This document shows, in pieces, positions 34,400-47,501 of a stretch of DNA of 64,000 nucleotides. A program made the position numbers and the translations under genes. The DNA comes from Siphonodentalium dalli (Eukaryota; Mollusca; Scaphopoda; Gadilida; Siphonodentaliidae). Position 1 is the first letter of the stretch; each line of letters starts with the position of its first letter. A model generated the notes under the pieces. It did no database searches. It saw only the letters and a program-made list of their open reading frames with translations, and was not told the origin of the DNA. The DNA lies in contig CP136063.1 of assembly GCA_032622095.1 (NCBI GenBank), forward strand, positions 8,287,814-8,351,813, in the 5' to 3' direction.

Positions 34400-34476
34400 A
34401 TCAACCTCATCCACTAAATTCTATTTGAGTCTCGGTGAACCTCGGCTCAAATCGAATTTAGTTATCTCGATTGATA
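34400..34476. repeat. Foldback related to that at 2,882
   Basis: ATCAACCTC..CACTAAATT..TTTGAG pairs imperfectly with CTCAAATCGAATTTAG..GATTGAT. It shares the CTAAATTC core and a nearby GAGATCCT motif with the 2,882-2,999 foldback. The second copy is at 50,760-50,836. Confidence 0.65.
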
Positions 34477-35074
34477 GATTCCGTACAAAATATAAACTCA
34501 TGTGAGATCCTCTACATACAAATATTTACTATAATTTTGCCTTACATACATCAGGGTACATGTACTACTATAGCTATATAAGTTCGTGAAACATGACTGC
34601 AAACAGCAATGAAAGAAACATACGTCGGTGCTATGGCCCCAAGTTTATGAAACTCCTGCGATCCCATAACAATAACGAATGAGGTATTTCACTGTTCGTG
34701 CAGAAAATTGTGCTATCTTTGCGCATTTGCACTCATATGGTAAACTGACGACAGGAACACACATAATCAGTTGTGTGTATATATTGCATACCAACGTTTC
34801 ATATTGATATACCGGTAGTGGCACATGCGTCCATATGCTTGCGATATGCACGATGGCAAGAGTCTGCTAATTTGGTCATTTCTATTCTTAACAATGTGTT
34901 CCAGACTCGTGATGTTTCAATATTTTGGGAGTTGTGTCCACACGGTTGTGACGTTGATGAACACGTCCTGGCATATGGACTGAAAGATCCTTTGTTGATG
35001 CAGTAGTGCTGTGGAAAATGATTGACGTATTTACTCAGTATAACCAAAATAAAACTACAGCTTTAGCATCGTGG

Positions 35075-35163
35075 CAGTCTAGTAATAACTAGACCAAGGT
35101 TTCCTTACAGTCAACTCTCAACGTAAGTTGAAAGTAATGAAAGTTAGGTCTAGTTTAAGACTG
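35075..35163. mobile_element. 89-bp MITE with 9-bp target duplication
   Basis: Starts CAGTCT, ends AGACTG, and is flanked by GCATCGTGG on both sides (35,066-35,074 and 35,164-35,172). It is the reverse-orientation relative of 19,848-19,932. The tandem-duplicated copy is at 51,435-51,523. Confidence 0.92.
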
Positions 35164-35640
35164 GCATCGTGGTATAGCAGTAATTGGTAGCAGTGTTCTC
35201 AGCTCTACTTGGTATGATTGTGATTTAATATTGACGGTTTGTGGTGTCAGTTATATTTAAGCAGGTACATGTAGCTACAAGCAATTGCATTAAAATCCGA
35301 AAAAAAATTCAGTTTCAAACTGGCAATTTCACGATTCCATTGCACATGCAGGAACAGACACATTGCAAAGATGTTAAGATGCGGCGTGGACTTCCGGAAT
35401 GTTTATGAAATTCTGTGCGATCGTGGAAGTGTATTTGACAGGTCAAGCTATCATTACGTTATTGCATTTGTCAGATAAACTGACGACACGAGCACACACA
35501 TGCGGTTTTGTTTATTTCATACCAAGCGAGTGATATTGATATGGTGGCAAGTTCTTTCATATGCTTGCGACATATGATACAATTGGAAATAGTCTGCCTA
35601 CCCATTAGTGGTAGGAAGTTCAATGGTGGCTATTACTTAA

Positions 35641-36160
35641 AGATGGATTATCTCTTTAAATAACAAATTTTAAATAGTTGCGTGGGTATAAAATAATAGA
35701 TATGAACTGAAGACCTATGTCCGGAAAAGCTTCTATCAATTAATATTGATTTTATTTCCAATATTAAATCGGGCCCGTTTATGTTACTATTTTTAGAACC
35801 GACCATTCGGATGAGACCGTATTGCGATATAGAGCACTGGGCTGTTCCTACGGCTACGCAACGAATGTCAAATGTCACAGAGTGGTTGTATGTATTGTTT
35901 TGTTCCACAGATATAAACGATAATGAGTATAATTAACGTTTATTTGTGACAAAATTGCACAATATAATTTCTGGTCTCTGTTAACAGTAATCACTATTGT
36001 TCGTTAGCTGAACAAACACACCTTTTTAGACCAGAAAATATTCGAAATAAAATTTATATTAATCGATAGAAGCATTTCCGGACAGGAGTCTTCGCTTCAA
36101 ATCTAATATTTTATACCCCGGTAACTATATAATACATGTTTACAAAGAGATAATCCACCT
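35641..36160. mobile_element. 520-bp TTAA MITE, full copy
   Basis: TTAA flanks both ends (35,637-35,640; 36,161-36,164). The termini AGATGGATTATCTCTTTA and its near reverse complement extend as imperfect inverted repeats for about 125 bp (..TGTCCGGAAA.GCTTCTATC..TTAATAT..). TTAA targets are typical of piggyBac and Kolobok elements (family knowledge). The neighbouring satellite units retain the unfilled TTCTTAATTTCA site. No transposase. Confidence 0.9.
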
Positions 36161-39100
36161 TTAATTTCACAATGCGCTCCATAGTTGGGTATGTCGATAT
36201 TCCAGAAGGGACGCCCATATGGTTGCGACATTGATCAACTCAGACTGAAAATCCTTTATTGGTGTACCAGCGCAGTGTGAAAATGGGTGATGTGAGAGCG
36301 CATTAAAATATATAATACGGCCTTAGACTTGTGACATAACCAGCAATTGTGTACAGTGTTCTCAACGCTACCTGCTATTAGAGTTTTGATGCTGATAGTG
36401 CATGGTGTCTATTAAATTTAACAATTTCATGACTTGAGTTTCCGGAAATATTACGAAAAACCCTGTGCCAACGCATTCTCTTACATATACGAGGCTTCAT
36501 ATATAAGGGAAGGCACTGGAACATGGTCTTTAATACCACAACAGTGCAGCTCCCAGCATTAAAAGGATAAACAAATATTGCAGGAAAAATACAAACAGTC
36601 ATTACAATACTTAAAATTTCCAGGTTGTGTGATTAAATCTATGAGTTATAATCGTTATATGTATTTGACACTTTCGTGGAAGAAACCGTGTTGAGCAACA
36701 TCCATAATGCAGGGATGTAGAGACACTTGTGGGGAAGGGTCAGTTAGAATATGCCGTTCCAATGTGTGATTAACAGCCGCATATGTGTGTTATTTCCCCC
36801 TGGTATATGACATACTTGCATACGTCGCGTAAGGATAACAATTTATATTTGACTGATCGTGCGATCATTACGCCACTGCACTCGTCCGATATACGACAAC
36901 AGTATCTCGCGCATGCGATTTTGTGTATATATTCCGTACCAAGCGTGCGATATTGATGTCGTGTCAAGTGCGTCCATATGCGTGCGACATACAGTATATG
37001 GCAATAGTTTGACAATCCGTTAGTGGTATACTATGTTCAATTGTGGTTAATTCTTAATTTCATATTGCATGCGTTCTAGAGTTGGGATACGTCGATATTC
37101 CGGTAGGGGCGTTCACATGGTTGCGGCATCGATTAATGGATCCTGGCATATGGACTGAACATTGCTTTATTGACAGCGAGTGATATTCGTGGTGAGAGAC
37201 ATGTCCTTTGTCAGATTGAGTTAAACCCAGAATGAGATCGGATTAATGGTCCGTGAGCGATACTTGTTTCTCAATGAATAAATCTATTGAGCGTGCAGGC
37301 GTTCGCGATCATGTATGACGTGTCAATATCATTATATCGGCCTGTCTTCTGGTCCAATTGGTAAGAGGTATTTTGACTGCATGATCATATCACCGAATCG
37401 AGTTGTCAATTAGCTGACAACTGAACGACAAAACCGCCCCCTTAGACCCGGTTTGGCTGGACCGCCAATGTAGGTTTAAACCAGGTTTAAACTCGGAGGC
37501 TTAAATCGGAAATAAAATCTCAACCACTAATTGAGTTCTCACGGTTGCGTATAGGTGGATTCAAATATAAACAAGGTTTTGGTATCCTGAATAGGTTTAC
37601 ATACTTAATGAATAGTCTCGGTTTCCTATTACAATTACAAAGCTGAAAGGCACCGCGACGCACAACATGCATGTATAGGAGTTGTATATTATATAGATAA
37701 TGAATGGCTTAGGGTTGACTATGCCAATTAGTGGTCTGAGAGGAGGAATAGTCCACGAACAACAGGCGAGTGACATATTCCTCCCCGATGACCACTATTT
37801 TGGCATAGTCAACTACAAGACATTCATTATTTATTATATTATATCGAAGATTGGTGCCAATTCTCACACAATTTCTGTGTCTGATTTTGTCACATTTTCA
37901 TTTACCGTGAATTTTGAAAATCGGCCTCAGAGTTTACAATTAACGGCAATCTTTTGACGATGACAGGGGAGAAATAACTATGTTATTAGTTACATCTAAC
38001 AGCATCTCTTCATGATTCATGCATTTATTTCGATAAATACGTCATTAGCAAAGACAATTTGGCGAAAGTTTAGAAGCTGTGTTAAACCTATATTGGTGGT
38101 CCTGCCAAACCGGGACTAAGCGGGCGGTTTTGTCGTTCAGTTGCCAGCTAATTGACAAATCGATTCGGTGATATGAGCATGCAGTCAAAATACCCTCTTA
38201 CCAATCGGACCGAAAGACAGGCCGATATAATGGTTATTGACACGTCATAAATTATCACAAACGCGTGCACGCTCAATGGATTTATTCATTGAGAAACAGG
38301 TATCGCTCATGGACCATTAATCCGATCTCATTCTAGGTTTACATCAATCTTAAGGGCATGTCTCTCAACATGAATTTCACGCGCTGTTCGTCACTTTGTC
38401 TGTGGTATATTTTCTGCAAGATGCTTTACCCGTAAAGACAACATTTGGTGTATGTACATGTATATCTGCATATATTAAAGGGTATAGGAACTGTCTATCT
38501 GTATGCCCGTTTGTCTGTTCGCAGCTTTTCTTCAATCCCCTTGGACCGATTTCAATCAAATTAGGTGTGGTGACACGGATGGTGTAACGGTGTTAGGTTT
38601 TAAATATTTTGATTCAAAAATAAGAAAAAATTTAATTAAAAAAAATATATTAAAATTGTGTTGTTAAATTGAGTAAGGTGTTGAATCTAAATAGAAATAA
38701 CATTTAAAGATGGATTATCTCTTTAAATAACAAATTTTAAATAGTTGCGTGGGTATAAAATAATAAGCCCACGTACGCTCCGCCCCGCAGGGGCGGAGCG
38801 GTGGGCTTTAGTTGGTACTGGGTGTACGCACTCGACGTTGGGAGAGCATTGGATCTGCAATACTGTTAAATGAAAAATAAGTTTCTAAAAATATATCATG
38901 ACCCCGACACACACTTTGAACTTTGAACTCGTCTTCCCAAGCCACATATGCAGCGATTGGATAATCGCGTTTGTCTTAACCAATCAGAATCAACGTTGCT
39001 CGCAGACGGTTGTTAGGCAAGTGATGCTATTCAAACAAAGTTGAAAATCGCCACCTCGGATTATTATTTCCACGAATTACCAACTACAACACACGCGTTG

Positions 39101-39775
39101 GGCGAGAAAAAAACTGCTTACATTATGATATACAAGGTGAGTACATGTACATGATCATTACCGGGTGTATGATGTACCATGGTACGCCTTGTTTGGCCGT
39201 AAATGTAACAAATTCACCAATTCCAGCCAATTCCCAGGCGATGGCAGACTGACTCTTGACCGTTGACTCCAAGTTTAGTGACTCGGGTTCAAAGTCATAA
39301 TTCCACGATTCACTCTTGCAACAAATTTAGAAATTACAATTTGAACGAATCAAGCATCTACTTCATTTGTGATTATACTTGCGAGTACTATGTTACGTAC
39401 ACAGCTACAAAATTAATTTATGAACACAGTTTTGTCAAAGGTGTCATTACCTGCGACCAGAAATTATTTAGACAGAACGGAAGCGATCGAATTCTCGCAT
39501 TGTTGACTTTTCGAATGATAGAACACTGACACACGGCGATGGTAAAATGGTTTTCACGGTGATAATCCTGATGAGAAAGTATGGAATAATACAATAAGTC
39601 TGCCGTACACAACACTGACTGCAGTACAGTACCGTTTATTAATATAAGTTATAACAGTTTGTATTGTAACTTTGTTTTCAGTTTTGAAATGAAACTTGTC
39701 AGAGTAAACTAAAACTGGTATTATTATTAACCATTCTGCAATACCAAATGGCCTCACCTTCACACTACTAGTATG

Positions 39776-41258
39776 GCTGAAGGGGTCACTCTCACCAAAA
39801 AAAGTGCTGTTCAAAGGGTACACAGGGTTTGAAAATGTGCTGAAGGGTACAGGGTTTGTGATCGGCACCACTACATTGTGTTTATGAAAGTCTGGCGCCC
39901 ATTAGCAGTTTGTTTTCAGTACATTTTAATATTCATTGGAACGTAAACAATTATTCTCTAACAGAAATCATGGCAGATACGAAAACTGAATGTCCTTTAG
40001 AACGACATTTCAAACCATGTGTACCCTTCAGCACATTTTGAAAATCCTGTGTACCCTTCGGCACTTTTTTTGGGACACACTAATAGGTGTAGTCCGAGCC
40101 CGACCTCGAGTCCAGTAAAATGTGTAGTTGGGATTTTCAATTTCGTTTATTGTCGTTAATATAATTCCAATAGTGATGAATTTTAGTCTGTGGTAAGTTA
40201 TGCCAATTACAAATAAAAAAAACTAAAAAGATAATTTGTAAGTCTTATATTTCAACTTTTATCGACATTTTTCGTTCTCCAGCACACTAAAAGTTGTAGT
40301 TGGAATCAGCCGAGCCAGCCGCCGAGTCGCTAATTAGCTGTTAATTGCTATTGTTAGGAATATGTTGGCGGCCCAAATCAATGGATTTATGAGTGAAGAC
40401 AAGAGTGTTTGCAACGTATAGTGAAATATAATCAAAATACTGTTTATACAGTTACTTCTTGTTACAAGTGTGATCATATCACGCACAGGAATGTGTTTTT
40501 TTAAAGATGTCGCAGCTGATTGTACATATATATTTTATTTCTATCCTCCATCATATGGAGAGTTACATGTAACACAAATACATAAAATACATATAGAACA
40601 AAGAACAATTCAGTACCAGTAAAGAACATATTTACACATTTGTCACATTTGTGTAGCCAGAGAACCGGCACCGGTATACAGGGACAGTGTGACCAAACCA
40701 GGCATATCAACGACCACCCAAGCTATCATGAATGCCAAGAACAATTTCAGGTGCAGTTCATGGCGAAGATGGAAGGCAAGATAAAAACGGCCCTTTTCAG
40801 GGCCACACACTTTCTCCTAAAGTGTAATCTTTAAAATTGCTAAACCTTCATATATTGCTTAATAAACAAAAGTCATTGTTTGTTTTTATTCCCACTACTT
40901 GCCCTTTGATCTTCATGTGACCCACCACTGACTTAATCCAATTAGCCGCCTAACAATAGCAATTAACAGCTAATTAGCGACTCGGCGGCTGGCTAGGCAG
41001 ATTCCAACTACAACTTTTAGTGTGCTGGAGAACGAAAAATGTCGATAAAAGTTGAAATATAAGACTTACAAATTATCTTTTTAGTTTTCATTATTTGTAA
41101 TTGGCATAACTTACCACAAAACAAAATTCATCATTATTGGAATTATATTAACGACAATATACGAAATTGAAAATCCCAACTACACATTTTACTGGACTCG
41201 GGCTCGGACTACAACTATTAGTGTGTCCCCTTTTTTTGGTGAGAGTGACCCCTTCAAC
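39776..41258. mobile_element. Mutator-like long-TIR element, second copy
   Basis: Duplicate of 29,305-30,787 with the same ACTAGTATG flanks (39,767-39,775 and 41,259-41,267) and the same nested MITE. Confidence 0.8.
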
Positions 41259-43893
41259 ACTAGTATGTTTATACACTTCATCTTCAAGTTAATCATGATA
41301 CCAAGGAAATACCGTACGTAGCGGGAATTGTCTTGGATCCAGTTATTATTTTTTTAAACTTTCATCCTAATAGTTGTAATATTATAATAGTCTCTCTGAC
41401 AGTCATGAGTCATGTATGAACATTATTATTTTTCGCTCAGTTTTAAATTTACGCAGCTACAGATACAGTTCTTAATCGATGTTGAATATATATTTGAGAA
41501 CCGCCATGCACAACATACATGTAAATGTACTGCATGCACCAGTACCGGTACATATAAAAAGGCCAAACAAAATTCCATGTTTTGACTGACAAAAATCCAT
41601 GTTTAGGACCTCAAACCTAATTTTTTTTCCCTCGACAGCGATAATTTTTTTGCCGAACTTTACCGTTACACACTTTTGTCTCTTCCTGTTTAAATACAAA
41701 ACAAAATTTGAATTTAAATTTCTAACACAAGTCCATTGTGAAAACACTATACATTAAACCGAAACAACTATCATGCAAGCCTTCCATCATGATCAGTTAA
41801 CCATGCATTTTTTTGCTTTCCCCATGTACATGTAGGCCTATCCATGTGTAAGCTGAGATGTAAAAATGGATTAACTTACTGAATGCGAAATCGCTACCAT
41901 ACATGATTTGTGGTTATGTTATAACCCAATTGGTCTGTCTTTCAATTCTTTTATTGTTTAGTCAGCTAACGATCAGTGAGAGCAAGTACAATTACATTGT
42001 TCTCCTTTCGTTTCACACAAGCTGACACCAGTAGAACTTTTCTCAAAGTAAATTTATCTTCTCATGTGCATGTTCAGTGGCTCAGTGGACACTAATCCAG
42101 GGGCGGATCCAGGATATTGAAATAGGGGGGGCGCCATACCAGGGAATAATCTAGGTTTTAAGTTTGGGCACCCTGTCAGTCCTAGGACGATATGCCGTAG
42201 GCATATCCCTCTGGCCGCAGGCCAGAGGTGGGGGTGGGTTTGGGAGGGGGTGTCCCCCTCCCATCAAAGGGGGGTCTGGGGGTACTCCCCCAGGAAATTT
42301 TTGAAAATCCAATGCCCTGAGAGTGAATCTGGGGCATTCTGAACCTTTATATTGTGCTATTCAGGTTGGTAAATTTAGTCATAATATAGACAATTTTTTT
42401 TAATTGTTTGTGATTTTCTACTATCATACTCATTGATCTGATAGCTAAAAGTCATGACCAAACTTAGTTTGTTTCTACTCTTAATCATTGTACAACACGC
42501 TGAAATATTCGTTTGTTTATTAAAAGAGTTGTTTCACTTTTAATGTTTCAGTTTCACCCTTTTTATACCAATATGTATATTTCCCACCCCCGGAAAAATT
42601 TGGTTATTTAGGACCTAACAGGATGCATTCTCCTTTGTTCTGAGGATATTGAATACCAATCAAAATGAAACGATGTAATGACGAAATTTGCAATTGTTAT
42701 GGATGTAGGACTCAACTCGATCTCGATGTTGTCGTTCGGTGTAATCCGTATATATGTATACATGTACATATTCCACATATGTCTATTATGTATGCCACAT
42801 GTAAATAACATTAGATATATATGTCTCTCCATGCATTCTTAGACTAAGCTTAAGCTCTCGAATTAACAAGCCATACCAGACACATTCGCATGCATGAACA
42901 AGGGCAGCTATATGGGTATATAGTACGGGAAGCTAGTTGTGCCAAAACAGTTAAGATGGTCCGATAAATCAGACTTAACGACTTCTATACAAGTTCTTTC
43001 TTCTATTGTATCATCTGCATTCAAACCTCTACTCGCAGTAAACTAAAGTGATATGGTACTGTTTCCCGTGATTAAATTAGGTTGAGATCAGAATAATGTC
43101 AGCGATATATAAGCTGGATAATGGGAGAACAGTTCTCGATAATGAGAGAGAACCAAGACCTTGTCATTCTACACATACATGTAGTCATGAATTTGATTGC
43201 CGATACATGTGAATGGCAAAATGAGAACGGAAAAAAGGATACACATTACATTGTAAGTCTTAAGTGATACGTAATAACCCATTTGTAAATTCCAACTGTC
43301 GTCGTTCATAAGGCGAAAATAGTCTAATATTGCTTAGTAGAACATCGATATCAAAACTGAGTTGAAGATGTATACATTCATTTGATGCTCTCGTCTATAG
43401 GACCTATATAGCCTTATAGGCCATACGTATGTCACAAATTCAATATCTAATCTGCCACTCCAGATATCCGGGTTACATGAGGGTATCGATAACCCCCTCC
43501 CTTTCGGTACGTGGGATTCAGGGTGTTTTGAAGCCATACGCGGGATTCATACCCCCGAATTTACTGGTATTCGGGTTCAAGCAAAACATCTTGGATGCAG
43601 GTTTTGATGCGCAAAGTAATATTGTGTGCTAGTTATCTGTATGAATGAGTGGATATAATAGCTTCTTGGGCATATTCGACCACCATGCCATCATTATTCA
43701 GGGGGAGGGGTGATACCCTCTTACATGTACATGTATGTACTAAAATCTTGAATTCATGCTGCGGGGATTGAGTTGTATATATTTGCGTTAGGAGTTGTTG
43801 TATTAATTAATAAAACATGTTGCAAGTGATTTTTTTTAACAAATATATCTTAAATTGATGTATCTTAAGCCTGTTCTATATTCAAAACCGGAG

Positions 43894-44030
43894 GTACACT
43901 CGGTATATCCTTCATGTAAGAATACACGAAAGAACGAACCACCCTTCATTATCCATGTGTTAGTTTTAGGGCTAGGGTTGGGGTTAGAGTTATTGGATTA
44001 GTGTATTCTTACATAAAGGACATACCACAC
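43894..44030. repeat. Foldback/MITE nested in the hAT element
   Basis: GTACACTCGGTATATCCTTC..TGTAAGAATACAC pairs with GTGTATTCTTACATAAAGGA..CACAC. The loop carries a short TAGGGCTAGGGTTGGGGTTAG stretch. Confidence 0.75.
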
Positions 44031-44239
44031 AATCGATGTCTGTTTTATTGTAATTATTTCAGAATATGCATCGTAAATTTCAACAGCTCACCTACTATTT
44101 TCCCCTGAAACAAACGCATAACTGTTTTAAATGGGTACTGTAGACTAAATCCGATCATTTATGGGACCATCTCTAAACAATCAACAGAATATATATATTC
44201 AACAAATTAATGAATTTGAGCCATGGATTAGAGCAAAAT

Positions 44240-44365
44240 GCATTCGCGTGCTCTATGAAGTATGCTAATAACATATAGTTATAATGAAAATTATTTTATA
44301 ACTCCAGTCATAAAATTATTTTCATTATAATTACCATGTCGACATAGAGCACACACGTGTTCAAT
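44240..44365. repeat. Palindromic element nested in the hAT element
   Basis: The perfect core ATAATGAAAATTATTTTATA (44,281-44,300) has its reverse complement at 44,311-44,330. Outer parts (GTGCTCTATG..CATAGAGCAC) also pair. Confidence 0.8.
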
Positions 44366-44960
44366 ACCCGTTTAAACAAATATAAAATCAAAACGGCTTT
44401 GGGCCGTATGGATTTTATTTGTGACCTATGTTCCAGCTATCCTAAATTTAAACCGACTAAAATTAAAACAAGCACATCAAGGTAAATGGCACAACAAACG
44501 AGCGACGGTCGGCAGATCAGAAGAGAAATGAGACGGGGAGGGTAAATAATAGCGACAAAGTAACGAATCTACAACGTTGTGTCATTTCGTAATCAATAAC
44601 GTACGCTTAATAAGGCCACAGTTAAAATAATTGTTTCACATTACGGGTATACTTGCGCGAGTATACATGATTATTAAACAAAATTTCCCACATTTCGGGA
44701 TGTCTATAGCTACTCATTATTCCTGCACTGAGTTTATGTACGATGGGACATATGATAATCTATATAGGTACTCGTCACGTTTGTAAAACTTTATAATGAG
44801 AAATAGGAACAAAACCGGTTCAGCATGTCGTGCTATACTTATACAGGTATGTAGTTATTGTCCACTATGAATAATGGTGCAGAATTATATATATATATCA
44901 TCTGCATACAGTCATACAGAATAAACATATATGTGAACAATATGTCTCCGAATTGTCGTA

Positions 44961-47501
44961 TTAACAGTCCAGTAAAGGATTTTGCAGTGTCATTCGTCGC
45001 GGATGGCGCCTAGCAAATCTATCAATAATTTCATTAGTGTCGAGTTTGATATCTCTGTGAACGAACAGGAGAATGAGCGCATTCAAACGATCCTCTTTCA
45101 TTGTGCTCCGCAAGCGGTTTTTAACAAATTTTAGAGATGAATTTGCACGTTCACTGCTCGCGCTTGTTGGTGCAGTGACGAGCAGAATATGCAATATGGT
45201 ATAGATATTCGGGAATGTATTTGAGATATGTTTAATTGAACTCAGAGTATCCTCAATGGTGGCTGGTTTAATAATTTCGGATTTCCAGTGGCTTCTCCAC
45301 AGGCGAACTTCTTGTTTGAAGGTTCCCGCACTTGGCATATCATCGCTGTAGTAGTCATATATGCCATCGATGGCTGTTGGGTCGTGGATCAACTTGCCTT
45401 CCATGTAGTTTGGAATGAGAAGCATTGCTCTAACTGCGTCCGTTGTCAGTTTGGAAAAACGGACTGTCAGCTCGCTTACCATTGTGTCCAAAAATGTTGT
45501 GAAAATATTCTTCCGAAAATAGCCTTCGGGTGTGCAGTCCTCAATATTGGATCTCAAAGTCTGTCTCTCACATGTTCGGGGCTTAGAAATCTTCGAGCCA
45601 CATTTTGTTGCCATGTCCTCGATTTCAATGTACAACTTTGCAAATTCGTGCTCGTGGTGTTCGCGGATGTTTTTCAATTCCGATCTTATTAGGTCAATTT
45701 CCTCATAAGCAACCACAATATCAATGGTCCCACTCTGCAAGATCATCGAGAGTGACTTCGTGAATCCCAACAGAAAATGGCAGACCTTAAATGCCACAAT
45801 GAAGACGCTACTGGTGATGTTAGAATGCAGTCCATTTGCTTCGGTTATTGTTTTTGAACTCCAGTGAAGTGCTTCGTTTGATGTGATGGCTTCTAATGTT
45901 CTGAGAATGGGCACATATAGGGTGGAGATTGCATCGAGTGTGGTATGCCTTTCGACCCATCTCGTTTCACAGAGAGGCTTTACTTTTGATAATGGAATTT
46001 TTAATCCAGGGTTAGACGAGTTAAAAAGCGACACTTGCCTCTCTAACTCTCTCGATCTCTTCGGTGAATACTTGAAAAAAACACCAAGTTTTTCCAGAGT
46101 GGAGTTCATATTGTGAATTTCCTGCACTGTGCATGCTTTGGTTAAAGCGAGGTTGAGTTCATGTGAAGCACAATGAAAGTATTGTGCTTTAGTGTTTGAA
46201 GTTTTTTCGATGAATTTTGCAGCAGCGCCATTATTGCATCCTGCCATTGACCCCGCGCCGTCATAAGTTTGGCTGCGACAATAGCCTGGATCTATAGATA
46301 ATTCATTGAGAGAGGTAATAATAGCATCGGATAGTATTTCCCCGGTTCCCCGTTCACAGTCCACAAACTTCAAAAGTCTTTCTCGTGGGGTGCCGTCTTT
46401 TACATATCTGATGATGATCCCCATCTGCTCCCAATTGCTGGAGTCGGTGACCTCGTCCACCATCAGTCCATAATATGGGCCAGTTGGTTGAGCTTTTATT
46501 TCTGCGACAATTATTTCTGTTATGTATTCAAAGCAGCACGACAATATTTCATTTTGAATGGTTTTAGACATATATTGTGCGTTCTTTTTGCAATTCATAA
46601 TATGACTCTTCATGTCAGGATTTTTATCAGCAACCAGCTGCAAAAGGGCCTTGAAATTTCCTGGGTTGCCATCGCTGTCTATGCAACCATCGTCCCTGTG
46701 CCCCCGTAACGAAATCCCCTGACGCCCACAGAACTCAATGCATTTAATGACCGTATCAAGCACCATGCGATTTCTTTTAATAATTTGTTCATTTTCCTCG
46801 TGCATGAGCATGTCAACTCGCTTCGATGGATCTTTTTGGATTGTTACAAACGCTTCTAACTTTGCACACGAATCTTTGTGGTATGCTAATATCGAATGTG
46901 CATTGAATGATTCCTTTGCATCCTTCCAATTTGTGTACGGTGTTGTTATCAAGTTATTCCCCCGCATGCCCTGATGTGCCTTTGATGGGAATAGCACGCA
47001 TGGAATACAAAATACTCCCTCCTGCTTTTTCGAGTAGCAGAGAAATTTGAAAATATTAAACCACTCGCGAAGGCAATATCGGTTACATATGCCATCCTTC
47101 TTCCTCTTATCCTTGTATATTTTTGGTGGGAATTTATAGCTTTCATCGGGAATCCTCTCTTTTATCAGTTTTATTTTAACATTGTCGGGAATGACATCCA
47201 TTTTCAGATTTATATAATTAATAATGTCAATTTGCACTACCGGTGTGGCTGGAGATTCTGTGGGCTCCTCTAAATTAGATGCTATCCCTTGTTCTTCATT
47301 TGTGGCTGGAGGCTCTTCTAAATTACATTCTATCACTTCTTCTTCGTTTGAGTCAATTACCTTCTGTTTTTTATTTCTCGGTTCGAAGAAGAATTTCATA
47401 TTATGTTGCGCCATTTTCATGAAACGAAGGGGTGACTTGATGGCCAGTGCCATGGGTCTTGAACTTAATACGCCCTTTGATAGTTCTATTTTTATCTTCA
47501 A
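44961..47501 (-). CDS. hAT-family transposase, ZMYM1-like, 846 aa, intact
   Basis: It would cut and paste its element by a DDE mechanism in the nucleus. Domains in order: acidic, Glu-rich N-terminus (about 1-95); TTF-type zinc finger (about 135-215) with CIPC at 165-168 and H208/C212; DUF4371 (about 225-430) with ISLRGHRDDG; RNase-H-fold catalytic core with Asp349 (YGLMVDEVTDSS) and Asp414 (TYDGAGSMAG); CETRWVERH at 511-519; helical insertion; and hAT C-terminal dimerisation region (about 730-825) with Glu784 in TSASSERANSS. All three catalytic acids are present and there is no stop. The length fits the family (about 800-900 aa). Several in-frame Met codons (1, 18, 27, 30, 35) leave the start uncertain; the first was taken. 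About 0.5 kb to the upstream element end must hold the promoter. Confidence 0.93.
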   Translation of the reverse strand: MKIKIELSKGVLSSRPMALAIKSPLRFMKMAQHNMKFFFEPRNKKQKVIDSNEEEVIECNLEEPPATNEEQGIASNLEEPTESPATPVVQIDIINYINLKMDVIPDNVKIKLIKERIPDESYKFPPKIYKDKRKKDGICNRYCLREWFNIFKFLCYSKKQEGVFCIPCVLFPSKAHQGMRGNNLITTPYTNWKDAKESFNAHSILAYHKDSCAKLEAFVTIQKDPSKRVDMLMHEENEQIIKRNRMVLDTVIKCIEFCGRQGISLRGHRDDGCIDSDGNPGNFKALLQLVADKNPDMKSHIMNCKKNAQYMSKTIQNEILSCCFEYITEIIVAEIKAQPTGPYYGLMVDEVTDSSNWEQMGIIIRYVKDGTPRERLLKFVDCERGTGEILSDAIITSLNELSIDPGYCRSQTYDGAGSMAGCNNGAAAKFIEKTSNTKAQYFHCASHELNLALTKACTVQEIHNMNSTLEKLGVFFKYSPKRSRELERQVSLFNSSNPGLKIPLSKVKPLCETRWVERHTTLDAISTLYVPILRTLEAITSNEALHWSSKTITEANGLHSNITSSVFIVAFKVCHFLLGFTKSLSMILQSGTIDIVVAYEEIDLIRSELKNIREHHEHEFAKLYIEIEDMATKCGSKISKPRTCERQTLRSNIEDCTPEGYFRKNIFTTFLDTMVSELTVRFSKLTTDAVRAMLLIPNYMEGKLIHDPTAIDGIYDYYSDDMPSAGTFKQEVRLWRSHWKSEIIKPATIEDTLSSIKHISNTFPNIYTILHILLVTAPTSASSERANSSLKFVKNRLRSTMKEDRLNALILLFVHRDIKLDTNEIIDRFARRHPRRMTLQNPLLDC

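Larger units (their letters stand above)
26702..37174. repeat. 10.47-kb tandem duplication, copy 1
   Basis: 26,702-31,627 equals 37,173-42,098 (offset 10,471) and 31,621-37,174 equals 47,981-53,534 (offset 16,360). Every stretch I compared is identical, including all short translated frames. At the junction (37,173-37,174) the two ends share only AC. Copy 1 lacks the hAT element and shows its empty site at 31,621-31,627. The unit begins inside a palindrome arm and ends inside a satellite unit, so the breakpoints do not follow element ends. Confidence 0.97.
34600..37174. repeat. Diverged satellite array (interrupted by two MITEs)
   Basis: Related units share ..CATATGCTTGCGACAT.., ..GGCAATAGTCTG.., ..TTCTTAATTTCAC.. 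and ..CCTGGCATATGGACTGAA..CTTTATTGACGTAGTAGCGCAGTG... They begin near 34,800, 35,550, 36,960, 54,600 and 55,010. The repeat of the array in the second unit is 50,960-53,534, and the array continues to about 55,165. Short open frames here are repeat by-products. Confidence 0.7.
42112..44960. other. Non-coding left part of the hAT element
   Basis: It opens with G-rich subterminal sequence containing a TATGCC..GGCATA and CCTCTGGCC..GGCCAGAGG pair (about 42,190-42,230). Two foldbacks are nested further in. No open frame of note. Confidence 0.7.

Noticed and set aside
43967-43990. Telomere-like TAGGG motifs
   Set aside because: Only a few degenerate units inside the loop of a foldback; not a telomeric array.
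45288-45692. Plus-strand open frames opposite the transposase
   Set aside because: They are shadows of the 846-aa minus-strand gene.
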